Shown here in pieces: positions 1 to 7,975 of a stretch of 42,866 nucleotides of DNA (the stretch's first letter is position 1; each line of letters opens with the position of its first letter). The position numbers were made by a program, and so were the translations under genes. Under the pieces are notes generated by a model, which did no database searches, was not told the DNA's origin, and saw nothing but the letters and a program-made list of their open reading frames with translations. This DNA comes from a bacterium (GTDB lineage Bacteria; Elusimicrobiota; Elusimicrobia; Elusimicrobiales; UBA9959). The stretch is from positions 1 to 42,866 of the forward strand of contig JAJZPL010000026.1 of NCBI GenBank assembly GCA_021811185.1, written 5' to 3'.

Positions 1-270
1 AGTTTCAGGATAACCGGGAAGGTTCAGGGTATCGGCTACCGCTGGTTCGTAAAGGAAACGGCGGAGAAGCACGACGTCTCGGGCTGGGTCAGGAACGCGC
101 TGGACGGCGCGGTGGAAGGCGAGGCGCAGGGCAGCATGCCCGCGCTGGACGACTTCCTTAAAGAGCTGAAGAGCGGCCACCCGTGGGCCGTGCCGGAAAA
201 GACCGAGACGCAGGAAATGCTGGACCACGAAACGGGCGAAAAAAATTTTTACATTAAACCCACGGTCTAA
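1..270 (+). CDS. acyP: Acylphosphatase, 3' part (5' end outside window)
   Basis: The frame is open from base 1 and gives 89 residues before the TAA at 268-270. The start codon lies upstream of the window. Acylphosphatases hydrolyse carboxyl-phosphate bonds such as that of acetyl phosphate. The family signature is visible as GKVQGIGYRWF near the N-terminus, which holds the catalytic Arg, followed by GWVRN with the catalytic Asn and then the DG.VEGEAQG strand. Family members are about 90 residues, so only a few N-terminal residues are missing. The sigma factor gene starts 11 bases downstream on the same strand. Confidence 0.9.
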   Translation, partial: SFRITGKVQGIGYRWFVKETAEKHDVSGWVRNALDGAVEGEAQGSMPALDDFLKELKSGHPWAVPEKTETQEMLDHETGEKNFYIKPTV

Positions 271-281
271 AAGAGGGGCAA

Positions 282-1352
282 ATGGCTGAAGAAAAAGAGA
301 ACGAAGATCAGGAACGGGAAGAGCAGCCCGAGAAAGATACCGCCAAGGACGCTAAAGAAAAAGGCGCGCCCAAAGAAAAGCTGAGCGAAATAAACATAGA
401 TTCCACCAACCAGTACATCAGGAAGATCAGCCAGATAGACCACAAGATCTCCCGCGAGGAATCGCACGAACTGTGGAAGCGCGTGAAGCGCGGCGACCGC
501 CGCGCCAAAGAGCGCATCATGGAGCTGAACCTGAAGCTGGTCATCCCCATCGCCAAGCGCTTCCTGTACCAGGGCGCGGACCTCATGGACCTGGTGGAAG
601 AAGGCAACCTGGGCCTGCTGCACGCCATCGACAAATTCGAGCCCAGCAAGGGCTACCGCTTCTCCACCTACGCCTCCTACTGGGTGGAGCAGTACGTGCG
701 CCGCTCCGTGGAAGAAAATTCCAAGACCATCCGCATCCCGCCGCACGCGTGGACCGCGCTGCGCAAATGGCTCAAGCAGTGGGACGCCATGCACGGCAAA
801 CTGGGCCGCGATCCAACGATGGCCGAGATGGCCAAGCACATGCACTGGAACGCCAACCAGGTGCGCACCGCGCTCAACGCCTCGGAGATCGTCACCGGCC
901 TGTCCTCCATCGAGACCCCGATGTCCAGCGGCGGCGAGTCCGAAGACACCATGGGCGACACGCTGAAGGACGCGGACTCCTCCACGCCAGACAACCTTAT
1001 CTCCATCCTGCGCCTGCACGACGACCTCAAGGACGCCCTCGTCGAGATAGGCGAGCGCGAGCGCATGATCGTGGAATACCGCTACGGGCTTACCGGCCAG
1101 ACCCCGATGACGCTGAACGACATCGGCAAAAAACTGGACCTGTCCCGCGAGCGCGTGCGCCAGATCGAGGAAAGAGCGCTGCTGCGCCTGCGCCGCGTGG
1201 CGGCGAAGATGGGCCTGATAGAACTCGGCCGCAGGCCGGACCATACCAACCTGCAGCCCGGCTGGCACCAGCCCAAAGCCAAAACGGACATCCTGGGCGA
1301 CGCCATCCCCACCAAGCCGTACGCCCCGCGCAAGCAGGGCGGGAAGAAATAA
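282..1352 (+). CDS. RNA polymerase sigma-70 family factor, group 2 (RpoS/RpoD-like)
   Basis: This 356-residue sigma factor directs RNA polymerase to promoters. After a charged, Lys/Glu-rich N-terminus (1-38) come region 1.2 (about 40-80), region 2 (82-152, with NLKLVIPIAKRF and GYRFSTYASYW), region 3 (155-210) and region 4 (245-306) with the helix-turn-helix LNDIGKKLDLSRERVRQIE. It lacks region 1.1 and the long non-conserved insert of primary RpoD, so a group 2 factor is likelier than the housekeeping one. The region 2.3/2.4 stretch reads YWVEQYVRRSVEENSKTIRIP, where the usual form is YWIRQAI.RA; Glu replaces the common Arg just before the Gln. This may shift -10 recognition. A Shine-Dalgarno GAGGGG precedes the ATG. 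Confidence 0.93.
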   Translation: MAEEKENEDQEREEQPEKDTAKDAKEKGAPKEKLSEINIDSTNQYIRKISQIDHKISREESHELWKRVKRGDRRAKERIMELNLKLVIPIAKRFLYQGADLMDLVEEGNLGLLHAIDKFEPSKGYRFSTYASYWVEQYVRRSVEENSKTIRIPPHAWTALRKWLKQWDAMHGKLGRDPTMAEMAKHMHWNANQVRTALNASEIVTGLSSIETPMSSGGESEDTMGDTLKDADSSTPDNLISILRLHDDLKDALVEIGERERMIVEYRYGLTGQTPMTLNDIGKKLDLSRERVRQIEERALLRLRRVAAKMGLIELGRRPDHTNLQPGWHQPKAKTDILGDAIPTKPYAPRKQGGKK

Positions 1353-1361
1353 GAAGGCCAC

Positions 1362-1904
1362 ATGACACAAGCCGCTGCCGAAACTCTTTCGTCCAAGCTG
1401 AAGACCATCATCCGCGACGTGCCTGATTTCCCCAAGAAAGGCATAGTCTTCAAGGACATCACGCCGCTGCTGGCCGACCAGGCCGCTTTCGCCGGGATGG
1501 TGAAGCATTTCGCCGGCCAGTTCAGCAAAGCCGGCATCACCAAGGTGCTGGGCATCGAGGCCCGGGGCTTCCTGCTGGCCGCCCCCATAGCCATGGAACT
1601 GGGCGCCGGCCTGATCCCCGTGCGCAAAAAAGGCAAGCTGCCGTACAAAACGGTGGCGGCGTCCTACGCGCTGGAGTACGGCACGGACACGCTGGAAATG
1701 CACGCCGACGCGGTAAAGCCCGGCGAGAAGGTGCTGATAGTGGACGACGTGCTGGCCACCGGCGGCACGGCGGGCGCGGTGTGCTCCCTGGTGGAGAAAC
1801 TGGGGGGGGAAGTGACCGGGATAGCGATGCTGATCGAGCTCGAATTCCTGAACGGCCGCGCCAAACTCGCTGGCCGTCCCATCTATTCTTTGATAAAATA
1901 CTAG
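1362..1904 (+). CDS. apt: Adenine phosphoribosyltransferase
   Basis: Apt makes AMP from adenine and PRPP in cytoplasmic purine salvage. At 180 residues it has the normal length. The PRPP-binding motif VLIVDDVLATGGT is at 124-136, and the family N-terminal block FPKKGIVFKDITPLL is at 23-37. IEARGF (65-70) is also typical. The ATG lies 9 bases after the sigma factor stop, with GAAGG as ribosome binding site, so the two genes are probably cotranscribed. An 8-base G run around 1802-1809 lies inside the gene without breaking the frame. Confidence 0.97.
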   Translation: MTQAAAETLSSKLKTIIRDVPDFPKKGIVFKDITPLLADQAAFAGMVKHFAGQFSKAGITKVLGIEARGFLLAAPIAMELGAGLIPVRKKGKLPYKTVAASYALEYGTDTLEMHADAVKPGEKVLIVDDVLATGGTAGAVCSLVEKLGGEVTGIAMLIELEFLNGRAKLAGRPIYSLIKY

Positions 1905-1914
1905 TGTAGCCGCT

Positions 1915-1989
1915 GCCCCCGTCGTTCAACGGATAGGACGAGAGTTTCCTAAACTCCAAATAGAGGTTCGATTCCTCTCGGGGGCACCA
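1915..1989 (+). tRNA. tRNA-Arg (anticodon CCT), CCA encoded
   Basis: A 75-nt cloverleaf. The acceptor arm GCCCCCG pairs with CGGGGGC. The D arm is GTTC/GGAC and the anticodon arm AGAGT/ACTCC has a loop TTCCTAA. The T arm is AGAGG with loop TTCGATT, followed by discriminator A and a genomic CCA. The first anticodon-stem pair would be an A-C mismatch. The anticodon CCT reads AGG, a codon used often in this window. The gene starts only 10 bases after apt and shows no promoter of its own, so it may be processed from the apt transcript. Confidence 0.93.
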
Positions 1990-2020
1990 GATTTACTTAA
2001 CGCAGACAGGAGCATAAACT

Positions 2021-2734
2021 ATGCCAGATTCATCTTGGATACACAGCGAAGACACGGTGGTAGAACCTCACAGGTTCGAGCGGATACTGGGCTGGATCAA
2101 GAACAACCGCGAGACCTTCATAGGCTCGGCGGTCATCCTGCTGGCCCTGGTCCTCTTCTCGGTCTACTTCTTCGTGCATTACCGCGACCTGCGCGACACC
2201 GCCTGGAAGAACCTCTTCATAGCCCAGCAGATAGGCTACGCCGGCAACATCCCGCAGGCCCAGGAGCAGCTTAAAGCCATAGTCTCCTCCTACGGCAACA
2301 CCACCGCCGCCCCGTACGCCACTATCACCCAGGGCGACATCCTCTTCGCGCAGGGCAAGTTCAAGGAAGCCGGCGACGAATATGCCAAGCTGGCGGCCGG
2401 GAATTCGGACCTGGCGCCGTTCGCCCTTTACAGCCTGGGCAAATGCAGGGAAGCCGCCGGGGACTTCACCGGCGCCCAGGCGCAGTACTCGGAGTTCCTG
2501 TCCAGGAACCCGGACCATTTTATGGCCCCCGAAGTGCACGCTTCCCTTGCGCGCACCCAGGAACTTGCCGGCGCCAAGGACCTGGCCAAGGCCACCTACG
2601 AAAAGATAGTGCTGCTCTACCCCGACACCTCCTGGGCCATGCAGGCCAAGGCCAAGCTGGAAGGGCCCGGCGCGAAAGCTCCCGCCGCGGCCGCGCCGAA
2701 AGCGGCGCCAAAGCCCGCCCCCGCCAGGAAGTAA
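2021..2734 (+). CDS. Membrane-anchored TPR-like protein (YfgM-like)
   Basis: 237 residues. A short cytoplasmic N-terminus with conserved EPHRFERILGWIKNNRE precedes one membrane helix (about 33-52). The rest is an alpha-helical repeat region that should face the periplasm, including GDILFAQGKFKEAGDEYAKL and YSLGKCREAAGDFTGAQAQY, both TPR-like. It ends in an Ala/Pro/Lys-rich tail. The layout matches YfgM/TPR_21 proteins, which act as periplasmic chaperone partners of the Sec translocon in E. coli. That role is inferred from architecture only. Shine-Dalgarno AGGAG is present and a strong terminator follows. Confidence 0.7.
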   Translation: MPDSSWIHSEDTVVEPHRFERILGWIKNNRETFIGSAVILLALVLFSVYFFVHYRDLRDTAWKNLFIAQQIGYAGNIPQAQEQLKAIVSSYGNTTAAPYATITQGDILFAQGKFKEAGDEYAKLAAGNSDLAPFALYSLGKCREAAGDFTGAQAQYSEFLSRNPDHFMAPEVHASLARTQELAGAKDLAKATYEKIVLLYPDTSWAMQAKAKLEGPGAKAPAAAAPKAAPKPAPARK

Positions 2735-2750
2735 GGAAGAGCTTCCGCGA

Positions 2751-2778
2751 AAAAGCCCGGTTCACGCCGGGCTTTTTT
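2751..2778 (+). terminator. Rho-independent terminator after the TPR gene
   Basis: A 10-bp stem AAAAGCCCGG / CCGGGCTTTT with a 6-base loop TTCACG runs into a T tract. It closes the sigma factor-apt-tRNA-TPR unit and insulates it from the promoter 25 bases downstream. Confidence 0.92.
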
Positions 2779-2802
2779 ATTTTCCGTTCAGCCGGGGCCG
2801 CG

Positions 2803-2831
2803 TTGACAACACCGCCCCCTCATGCTACAAT
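2803..2831 (+). promoter_or_regulatory. Sigma-70 promoter of the lipid operon
   Basis: TTGACA (2803-2808), 17-base spacer, TACAAT (2826-2831). The -35 is a perfect match and the -10 has one mismatch. The expected transcription start is near 2838, giving a leader of about 150 nt to the ATG at 2989. Confidence 0.88.
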
Positions 2832-2849
2832 TTACCTACCGGTAAGTAA
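2832..2849 (+). promoter_or_regulatory. 18-bp palindromic operator on the transcription start
   Basis: TTACCTACCGGTAAGTAA is a near-perfect palindrome: 16 of 18 positions match its reverse complement. It begins directly after the -10 box and covers the predicted start site, a classical repressor position. The pattern resembles operators of TetR/AcrR-family repressors that guard RND transporter operons. The family assignment is inference, and no such regulator gene is in this window. Confidence 0.7.
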
Positions 2850-2933
2850 TTTGATGCCGGGCGGGCCCGGGGCCGGCGGCCGCGCCTGAAACTAATACGC
2901 CCGCGGCGCATCCAATATACGGAGGAAAGTTTC

Positions 2934-2972
2934 TTGGCAATATCCCCGCGAAATAAAATAAAATCTTACTAA
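2934..2972 (+). other. Possible 12-codon leader ORF in the operon 5' UTR
   Basis: A strong Shine-Dalgarno (GGAGG at 2921-2925) precedes a TTG at 2934 and a short frame encoding MAISPRNKIKSY, ending at TAA 2970-2972, 16 bases before the MlaC-like gene. The MlaC-like gene itself has only a weak AAGGG upstream of its ATG. Translation of the short frame could open or couple the main start. This is speculative. Confidence 0.3.
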
Positions 2973-2988
2973 GGGTAATCTTTACAAT

Positions 2989-3678
2989 ATGATAGAGAAT
3001 AAATCAGGCCTCATGGCGTTTTTTGCGTTGATATTCATCGCTTCCGCGGTCCGCGCAGGCGCGCAGGCCTCCACCGGGACCGCCGCGGGGGAGGTCTCTT
3101 CCGGCACCGCCGCCGCCCAGGCCGCCGCGGCTGCCTCCGGGGCTCCCACGCTGGCGGTACAGGACCTGGTAGCCAGCGCCCGCGTTTACAAGGACGTGAA
3201 CGCCGCGGGCCTTACCCCTGAAGAAAAAAGCGCGCGGCTGAAGGTCAAGAACAAGCTGAGCGGCATCCTGGACCTGCACGAAATGGCGCACCTGATCCTG
3301 GTGAAGCACTGGGACAAACTCACCCCCGCGCAGCGCGAAAAATACGCCGCCCTGCTGGCCGGCCTGGTGGAGAAGGTGGCCTACCCGCAGATAGAGAAGT
3401 ATTTCAACGAGGACCTGGCGATAAATTACGCCGGCGAAAAGGCGCTGCCGGGCGGCGGCACCGGCGTACAGACCAAAATAGTATACAAGGAAGAGGACCT
3501 TACCCTTTCCACGGACTTCCTGCTGCGCCCCACCGATAAAGGCTGGCGGATCTACGACGTGGTGACCGACGGCGAAAGCCTGCTGCTGATATACCGCAAC
3601 CAGCACATGAGCATCATTAAGGACAAGGGCTTCCCCGAGCTGGTGAAGCTGATGGAGAAAAAACTCAATGCCGATTAG
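2989..3678 (+). CDS. MlaC/Ttg2D (HpnM-like) periplasmic phospholipid-binding protein
   Basis: 229 residues with an N-terminal signal peptide (hydrophobic stretch about 9-20, probable cleavage near VRAGAQA). MlaC-type proteins (PF05494) carry phospholipids across the periplasm. Family features seen are a helical block LTPAQREKYAALLAGLVE, followed by a strand region ending in GWRIYDVVTDGESLLLIYRNQHMSIIKDKGFPELVKLMEKK, the usual MlaC C-terminal signature. It is the first gene of a tightly packed operon with a TolC-like channel and an MMPL transporter, the same company kept by HpnM and HpnN in hopanoid-transporting bacteria. The frame is closed upstream by a stop at 2959, so 2989 (or the ATG at 3013) must be the start. 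Confidence 0.82.
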   Translation: MIENKSGLMAFFALIFIASAVRAGAQASTGTAAGEVSSGTAAAQAAAAASGAPTLAVQDLVASARVYKDVNAAGLTPEEKSARLKVKNKLSGILDLHEMAHLILVKHWDKLTPAQREKYAALLAGLVEKVAYPQIEKYFNEDLAINYAGEKALPGGGTGVQTKIVYKEEDLTLSTDFLLRPTDKGWRIYDVVTDGESLLLIYRNQHMSIIKDKGFPELVKLMEKKLNAD

Positions 3679-4999
3679 CGCCGCGCTGCTGGCGGCGCTG
3701 CTGGCCCAGGCGGCCCCCGCGGCCGCGGCGGAACCCTATACGCTGGACCAATGCGCGGCTTACGCCGAGGCCAATAGCCCCGAAGTGCGCGAGACCGCGC
3801 TGAGCGTGACCGGCTACCGCGCCAACGCGGACGAGGCCCGCGCCGCCCGCGACCCCAAGTTCAGCCTGCTCACCTACGTAGCCCCTGCCTACAAGGTAGG
3901 CGGAAATGAATCCGAGTACGAAAACAATTACCACGTATGGGGTCCGTACTATCACGCCAAGCTGGAAGCGCAGCTGCCGCTCTGGACCTGGGGCAAGATC
4001 GACAGTTACATCGGCGCCGCCGAGCACGGCGAGAAGGTGGCCAGGAGCGAGACCGCGCAGAAGCGCGACGAGGTGCTGTACGACGTAAAGAAATACTACA
4101 ACGGCCTGCTGCTGGCGCGCAGGCTGAAGCGCACCGTAGAGGACGCCATGAAGATCCTCACCGAGGCCATCGAGAAGGCCGACAAGCTCTACCAGGAAGG
4201 CACCGGCGAGGTTAAAAAGACCGACTTGGAGACCCTCAAGGTCTACCTGGCCGAAGCCGAGAAGAACCAGCACCTGGCCGATAAATCCATCACCATGGCG
4301 CGCCTGGCGCTGATGCAGAAGATGGGCATGCCGGAAGACCCCGCCTTCGACATCTCGGACGGCCAGCTTAAACCGGACCCGGGCGAACTGGCCCCCGCTG
4401 AGATCTACGTGAAGAAAGCCTTCGAGAACAGGCCGGAATGGAGCATGGTCCATAACGGCATCAAAGCCCGCCAGCTGCTGGTGGACGCCGAAAAGGCCGA
4501 CCGCTACCCCGTGTTCTTCCTTGCCGGCGAGATGGAATACAACCAGTCCGCCGTGCGCAAAAACCAAAGCAATCCCTGGCTATACGACCCCTACAACAAT
4601 TTCACCGGCGGCGTGGCCGTGGGCGCCAAGTTCGACTTCGCGCCGCGTACGCTCAGCGCCAAGGCCGCCGCGCTGCAGGCGGAAGCGGACAAACTGAGGG
4701 AAAAAGAGAAGTTCGCCCGAGAAGGCATAGAGCTTCAGGTGAAGAACGCCTGGCAGAACGCCAAGGAAGCGAAGGACAATATAGACAGCGCGAAACGCGG
4801 CCTCGACGCCGCGCAGCGCTGGGTGATGGCCGCCGGGCTGGTGTACGGCATAGGCACCGGCGAAGCCAGGGACGCGCTGGAGGGCCTGGCCGCCAAGGCC
4901 AAGTCCGAGAAGGATTATTATCAGGCTATCTACGACTACAACATGGCCCGGGCGGACCTGGCCAGATCCTGCGGCCTGAAGAAGCTGGACGCCGAATGA
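3668..4999 (+). CDS. TolC-like outer-membrane efflux protein
   Basis: 443 residues with a short Ala-rich signal peptide (cleavage near AAAA/EPYTL). Mature TolC-type proteins form trimeric outer-membrane channels with a periplasmic helical tunnel. Visible features are the N-terminal YTLDQCAAYAEANSPEVRETAL motif, long amphipathic helices rich in Ala, Glu and Lys, and the family's internal duplication of two helix/strand halves (about 20-235 and 240-435). The ATG overlaps the end of the MlaC-like gene by 11 bases, and its TGA overlaps the next ATG (ATGA), so all three are probably translationally coupled. The partner for RND-type export is encoded next. Confidence 0.85.
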   Translation: MPISAALLAALLAQAAPAAAAEPYTLDQCAAYAEANSPEVRETALSVTGYRANADEARAARDPKFSLLTYVAPAYKVGGNESEYENNYHVWGPYYHAKLEAQLPLWTWGKIDSYIGAAEHGEKVARSETAQKRDEVLYDVKKYYNGLLLARRLKRTVEDAMKILTEAIEKADKLYQEGTGEVKKTDLETLKVYLAEAEKNQHLADKSITMARLALMQKMGMPEDPAFDISDGQLKPDPGELAPAEIYVKKAFENRPEWSMVHNGIKARQLLVDAEKADRYPVFFLAGEMEYNQSAVRKNQSNPWLYDPYNNFTGGVAVGAKFDFAPRTLSAKAAALQAEADKLREKEKFAREGIELQVKNAWQNAKEAKDNIDSAKRGLDAAQRWVMAAGLVYGIGTGEARDALEGLAAKAKSEKDYYQAIYDYNMARADLARSCGLKKLDAE

Positions 5000-7443
5000 T
5001 AAAACAACTCGTGAACAGGGCGCTGAAGTCGCTGGCGAACCATTACGTGCTGGTGATAGCGGCCTACGCCTTCATTACGGCCGGGGCCGCTTACTTCTCG
5101 TCCCGCCTCACTTTCGATTCCAGCTTCGAAGACCTGCTGCCGCGCACCTTCGCCAGCGTGCGGGCGCTGGACGACATCACCAAGGAATTCGGCGGCACCG
5201 GCTACCTTGTGCTGGACGTGGAATCCGACGACCTCGCCCAGTCCAAGCGGTTCTCCGCCGACCTGGTGAAGGAGATAGAGAAACTGCCTGAAGTGAAGTA
5301 CGTTAACTGGCGCCAGCCCAAGCAGTACTTCGAGGACCGCCGCCTGCTCTACATGGACCTGGCCGACCTGGAAACCGTGCGGGCCAGGATCGAGAAGAAG
5401 ATAGACGTGGAGAAGCAGAAGGCCAACCCGCTCTTCATAGACCTGCTCGACACCAGCTACAAGCTGGATTTCTCGGACATAGAGAAAAAGTACGAGGGGG
5501 AGAACGTTTTCAAGGACTACTACGTCAGCACGGACGGCCGCGAGCTGGTGCTGCTGGTAAAGCCCAACGGCCTGGCCGGGGACCTGGCCTTCTCGCGCAA
5601 GCTGGTGGGCGACGTGCAGGCCCTGGTGAACAAAGTCGGACCCGCCAAATACCACCCGTCGATAAAGGTCTCCTTCACCGGCAGGTACAAGAAGCAGATA
5701 GACCTTAACGCCCAGCTGCGGCGCGACCTCACGTATACCGGCGCCGGCTCCACGCTGCTGGTGCTGGTCCTGCTGGTCTTCTATTTCAAACAGAAAAGGC
5801 CGCTGCTGCTGATCGTGCTGCCCATGGCGTCCGGCCTGCTCATCACCTTCGGCATCACCTACCTGGTGATCGGCTACGTCAATATCATCAGCGCTTTCCT
5901 CGTTTCCATCCTGATGGGCATCTCGGCCGACTACGGCATAGTGCTGTACAGCCGCTACACCGAGGAGACGCTGAGAGGCCAGACCCCCCGGGAAGCCGTG
6001 ATCGCGACCATCTCCAGCACCTGGTCGCCCATCGTGCTGAGCGGCATGACCACGGGCCTGGTGTTCTTCAGCCTGCTGCTGGCCCAGTTCAAGGGCTTCT
6101 CGCAGTTCGGGTTCATCGCCGGCATCGGCGTGTTCCTGAACATGTTCGTGTTCTTCACGCTGTTCCCGGCGCTGATCCTGCTGCTGGAGAAGTTCAAGCC
6201 GGCCAAATACACCTCCATCACCCGGCTCAACGCCTCCCACATCAACAAGTATTTCTACATCCCGGTGCTGATCTTCACCGTGCTCTTCACCGCCTATTCC
6301 GTCTACAGGCTCAGGGACATAAAGTTCGAATACAACTTCAGCAAGATCCAGGGCTCCAACATCCCGTCGTTCATCCTGGACGAGCGCATCAACGGGATCA
6401 TAGGTACCTCGCTCACCCCGGACCTCGCCATGGTGGACAGCCTGGACGAGGCGAAGGCCGTCTCGAAAGTGCTGGAGCAGAAAGAGAAAGATCCCGGCAC
6501 CACCATCGACAGCCACGCCTCGCTGCTGTCCTTCCTGCCGGAAAACCAGGACGAAAAACTGAAGGTCCTTAAAAGCATCCGCGGCCTGCTGGACCAGAAC
6601 GCGCTCAACATGCTGAAGGGCAGGCAGAAAAAGGACATCGACGACGTAAAGAAACTGCTGGACGTGAAAGAGATCCGGGAAGAGGCGCTGCCCGCCGAGA
6701 TCCTGCGCATGTTCAAAGGCGAAAGCCCCAGCCGCTCGGCCGTGTTCATCTTCCCGAAGATCAACCTGAGCGACGCCGCGCTGGTGAAGAAATCCTCCGA
6801 CGAGATCCGGGACCTGAAGATCCCGGGCCGGACCGTGCATCCCTGCAGCGAGTCCATCATCTTCTCGGACATCATCCACATGATAGAGCAGGACGGGCGC
6901 ACCATTATGCCGCTGGCCTTTTTGCTGACGGCGATCCCGGTGCTGCTGGCCTACCGCAACTTCAGGGACGCCGGGCTGGTGCTGGTGCCGCTGTCGCTCG
7001 GGTTCGTATGGATCTTCGGCATCCTGGCCATGTTCCACATCAAGCTGAACTTCTTCAACGTACTGATGCTGCCGCTGATCTTCGGCATGGGCGACGACTA
7101 CGGCGAGTACGTGCACAGCCGCTACGAGGAGGAGGGCCCCGGCTCCATCCACTTCGTAATGTCGCACACCGGGCCGGCGGTCTTCATGTCGGCCACCACC
7201 ACGTTCATAGGTTTCGGTTCCATGCTGTTCGCCAGCCACTACGGGCTGCGCAGCATAGCCATCATGGCGGCCATCGGCATCTCGTGCGTCTTCTTCGCCG
7301 CCATGCTGCTGCAGCCCTCCTTGATAGTACTGCTGGAAAAATGGGATAAATACAGAAATGACAAGAGAGCAAATAGACCCGCTGATAATGCGCGCGTTCG
7401 AGCCGATAGGCCCGGCGCTGAAGAAAGCGCGGATAACGCCTAA
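4996..7443 (+). CDS. MMPL/RND family transporter (HpnN-like)
   Basis: 815 residues, an inner-membrane proton-driven exporter of the RND superfamily. Two homologous halves each have one membrane helix, a large periplasmic loop (about 40-245 and 440-630) and a bundle of about five helices. The conserved motif GISADYGIVLYSRY (308-321) has its counterpart GMGDDYGEYVHSRY (697-710), with candidate proton-relay Asp residues 312 and 700/701. Size and order fit HpnN, which moves hopanoids to the outer membrane, and mycobacterial MMPL lipid exporters. No membrane-fusion adaptor gene is adjacent. The last 86 bases overlap the next gene in another frame. The C-terminal tail (KRANRPADNARVRADRP...) looks like a by-product of that overlap. 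Confidence 0.87.
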   Translation: MIKQLVNRALKSLANHYVLVIAAYAFITAGAAYFSSRLTFDSSFEDLLPRTFASVRALDDITKEFGGTGYLVLDVESDDLAQSKRFSADLVKEIEKLPEVKYVNWRQPKQYFEDRRLLYMDLADLETVRARIEKKIDVEKQKANPLFIDLLDTSYKLDFSDIEKKYEGENVFKDYYVSTDGRELVLLVKPNGLAGDLAFSRKLVGDVQALVNKVGPAKYHPSIKVSFTGRYKKQIDLNAQLRRDLTYTGAGSTLLVLVLLVFYFKQKRPLLLIVLPMASGLLITFGITYLVIGYVNIISAFLVSILMGISADYGIVLYSRYTEETLRGQTPREAVIATISSTWSPIVLSGMTTGLVFFSLLLAQFKGFSQFGFIAGIGVFLNMFVFFTLFPALILLLEKFKPAKYTSITRLNASHINKYFYIPVLIFTVLFTAYSVYRLRDIKFEYNFSKIQGSNIPSFILDERINGIIGTSLTPDLAMVDSLDEAKAVSKVLEQKEKDPGTTIDSHASLLSFLPENQDEKLKVLKSIRGLLDQNALNMLKGRQKKDIDDVKKLLDVKEIREEALPAEILRMFKGESPSRSAVFIFPKINLSDAALVKKSSDEIRDLKIPGRTVHPCSESIIFSDIIHMIEQDGRTIMPLAFLLTAIPVLLAYRNFRDAGLVLVPLSLGFVWIFGILAMFHIKLNFFNVLMLPLIFGMGDDYGEYVHSRYEEEGPGSIHFVMSHTGPAVFMSATTTFIGFGSMLFASHYGLRSIAIMAAIGISCVFFAAMLLQPSLIVLLEKWDKYRNDKRANRPADNARVRADRPGAEESADNA

Positions 7444-7948
7444 CCAGCTTACGCTGCTGGGCGTGGCCTTGTCTTTCCTGGGGGCGGCCATCCTGAGCAC
7501 CGGCCGGCTCAGGACCGGCATGCTGGTGCTGATCTTTACCTGGCTGTTCGACGTGATGGACGGGGCCATGGCCAAATATTCCGGGCAGGTCAGCCGCTTC
7601 GGCGGCTTCCTGGATTCGGTGATGGACCGCTACACCGAGGGCGCGGTCTTCGTGGCTTTCGCGTATTACTACGCGGCCGCCGGCAACGCGGCCATGGCGG
7701 CGGTAACGACCTTCGCGCTGATCGGCGCGGCGGCCGTTTCCTACGCGCGCGCCCGGGCCGAGAACGAGATAGACGCGCGGTGCTCTATCGGCGTGGGGGA
7801 CAGGCTTACCCGGCTGGTCACGCTGGCGGTGTTTACGATGATAGGGTACCCGGAGGCGGGCCTGGTGATAGTTATGCTGCTAGCGCATTACACGGTGCTG
7901 CAGCGGATCTTCTTTACCCGCAGGGCCCTCGAGGCCGCGCGCAAATGA
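7358..7948 (+). CDS. CDP-alcohol phosphatidyltransferase, phosphatidylinositol-phosphate synthase type
   Basis: 196 residues, an integral membrane enzyme that moves a phosphatidyl group from CDP-diacylglycerol to an alcohol phosphate. The signature DxxDGxxA(x9)GxxxDxxxD is complete at residues 65-90: DVMDGAMAK, then SRFGGFLDSVMDR. The usual Arg of the A-R pair is Lys here. The block closely resembles mycobacterial PI-phosphate synthase (DGAMAR, TRFGAVLDATCDR), as does the N-terminal KKARITPNQLTLLG helix entry. The myo-inositol-phosphate synthase gene directly downstream supplies exactly the acceptor such an enzyme needs. PgsA (glycerol phosphate acceptor) is the main alternative. The start at 7358 overlaps the MMPL gene by 86 bases. 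A second ATG at 7388 is possible, but it would drop little-conserved residues only. Confidence 0.85.
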   Translation: MTREQIDPLIMRAFEPIGPALKKARITPNQLTLLGVALSFLGAAILSTGRLRTGMLVLIFTWLFDVMDGAMAKYSGQVSRFGGFLDSVMDRYTEGAVFVAFAYYYAAAGNAAMAAVTTFALIGAAAVSYARARAENEIDARCSIGVGDRLTRLVTLAVFTMIGYPEAGLVIVMLLAHYTVLQRIFFTRRALEAARK

Positions 7949-7975
7949 TTTGGCTAACTTAGGAGGAAAGTAAAA

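Noticed and set aside
4936-7575. An 879-codon minus-strand frame opposite the MMPL gene
   Set aside because: Composition is dominated by Gln, His and Asp as expected from antisense to membrane-helix and Glu/Lys codons; no family features.
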